Positions 42,749 through 42,936 of a stretch of 42,936 bases of DNA are shown in pieces. The stretch spans positions 1-42,936 of the forward strand of contig CAMCXF010000029.1 of the NCBI GenBank assembly GCA_945883235.1, written 5' to 3'. Below the pieces are notes generated by a model. That model was not told where the DNA came from, did no database searches, and was given only the letters and a program-made list of their open reading frames with translations. The DNA is from Phenylobacterium deserti. GTDB lineage: Bacteria > Pseudomonadota > Alphaproteobacteria > Caulobacterales > Caulobacteraceae. Positions within the stretch are counted from its first letter, which is position 1; each line of letters starts with the position of its first letter. The position numbers were made by a program, and so were the translations under genes.

Positions 42749-42936
42749 GGTGGTGAGCTAGAGCGTGACCGGATCAAGTTGCAGCAGATCCGGAGTTGAC
42801 GAGGTAGTTGGCGCATTCGTCGGCTGAGAAGTGGTCGAGGAGTTTGCCGATGCGTCGCCAGGTGGCCTCGACGGTGCGCTCTGCGGCTTTGCGCAGAAGG
42901 GTCTTGAGCTTGGCGAAGACTTGCTCGATGGGGTTC
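42749..42936 (-). mobile_element. IS630-family insertion sequence, one end, with 3' part of transposase
   Basis: On the minus strand a frame enters at the window end as NPIEQVFAKLKTLLRKAAER, then ATWRRIGKLLDHFSADECANYLVNSG, and stops at TGA 42774-42776. NPIEQVFAKLK is the region around the last acidic residue of the IS630 DDE transposase. About 25 nt follow to the junction with the HAD gene. IS630 elements insert at TA; TA at 42747-42748 (preferred) and 42759-42760 both lie at the junction. The rest of the element lies beyond the window. Confidence 0.85.
42774..42936 (-). CDS. IS630-family transposase, C-terminal part
   Basis: About 53 C-terminal residues of a DDE transposase are in the window; the 5' end lies past the right edge. 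The final catalytic Glu of the DDE triad is likely the E in NPIEQ, followed by the typical WRRIGKLLDHF and the ECANYLVNSG tail. Whether the full copy is intact cannot be judged here. Confidence 0.85.
   Translation of the reverse strand, partial: NPIEQVFAKLKTLLRKAAERTVEATWRRIGKLLDHFSADECANYLVNSGSAAT

Noticed and set aside
1..42936. tRNA genes, rRNA genes and CRISPR arrays
   Set aside because: The intergenic regions were read for tRNA arms with CCA-type ends and for regular spacer repeats; none was found.

Overview
The window is a GC-rich chromosomal segment of an alphaproteobacterium, most likely a Caulobacterales member close to Brevundimonas or Caulobacter. This rests on gene order (rimP-nusA-ylxR-infB; tsaB-rimI-fur-miaB-phoH-ybeY-corC-lnt-metK; glnD, murJ and trpS on one strand), on a Fur lacking the usual zinc cysteines, and on CtrA-like and GANTC sites upstream of nrdA. 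No lineage search was possible.

Region 1 (1-4611): the 3' end of putA, then nrdA and nrdB (class Ia ribonucleotide reductase). The nrdA promoter region holds a TTAA-N7-TTAA site, a GANTC site and two NrdR-like boxes exactly 32 bp apart. The nrdB-TPR gap carries a long inverted repeat and two opposed copies of a palindromic REP-like element; a third copy lies at 16774-16812.

Region 2 (4612-9851): a TPR protein, an acidic lysine-free orphan, two lipoproteins, a dienelactone hydrolase, and a coupled pair of Tat-exported flavin amine oxidase and c-type cytochrome that looks like a periplasmic amine dehydrogenase with its own electron acceptor.

Region 3 (9999-16348): the rimP-nusA-ylxR-infB operon on the minus strand. 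It has a near-consensus sigma-70 promoter, a strong intrinsic terminator inside the short leader just before rimP (attenuator-like), and a clear terminator after infB.

Region 4 (16396-32723): a YidB-type protein and ppa on the plus strand, converging on a long minus-strand housekeeping series from murJ through trpS, usp, nfu, tsaB, rimI, fur, miaB, phoH, ybeY, corC, lnt, metK and a DUF1232 protein to trmB. Many genes overlap by 4 nt, using ATG, GTG, TTG and probably CTG starts. Between murJ and trpS sits a two-gene pair, a membrane acyltransferase-3 protein and a periplasmic SGNH/AlgX-like protein, which looks like a split cell-envelope O-acetylation machine.

Region 5 (32724-38626): a 5.9-kb accessory block that separates murJ from glnD. 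It holds a membrane protein, a SnoaL-like protein, a tiny membrane protein, a methyltransferase-cupin pair, a divergent CadC-like regulator with three 11-bp tandem repeats in front of it, and a sulfotransferase-like protein.

Region 6 (38627-42936): glnD, a TacA/TacT-type toxin-antitoxin module, and a HAD hydrolase gene cut by an IS630-family element that runs off the window end. No tRNA, rRNA or CRISPR was seen.
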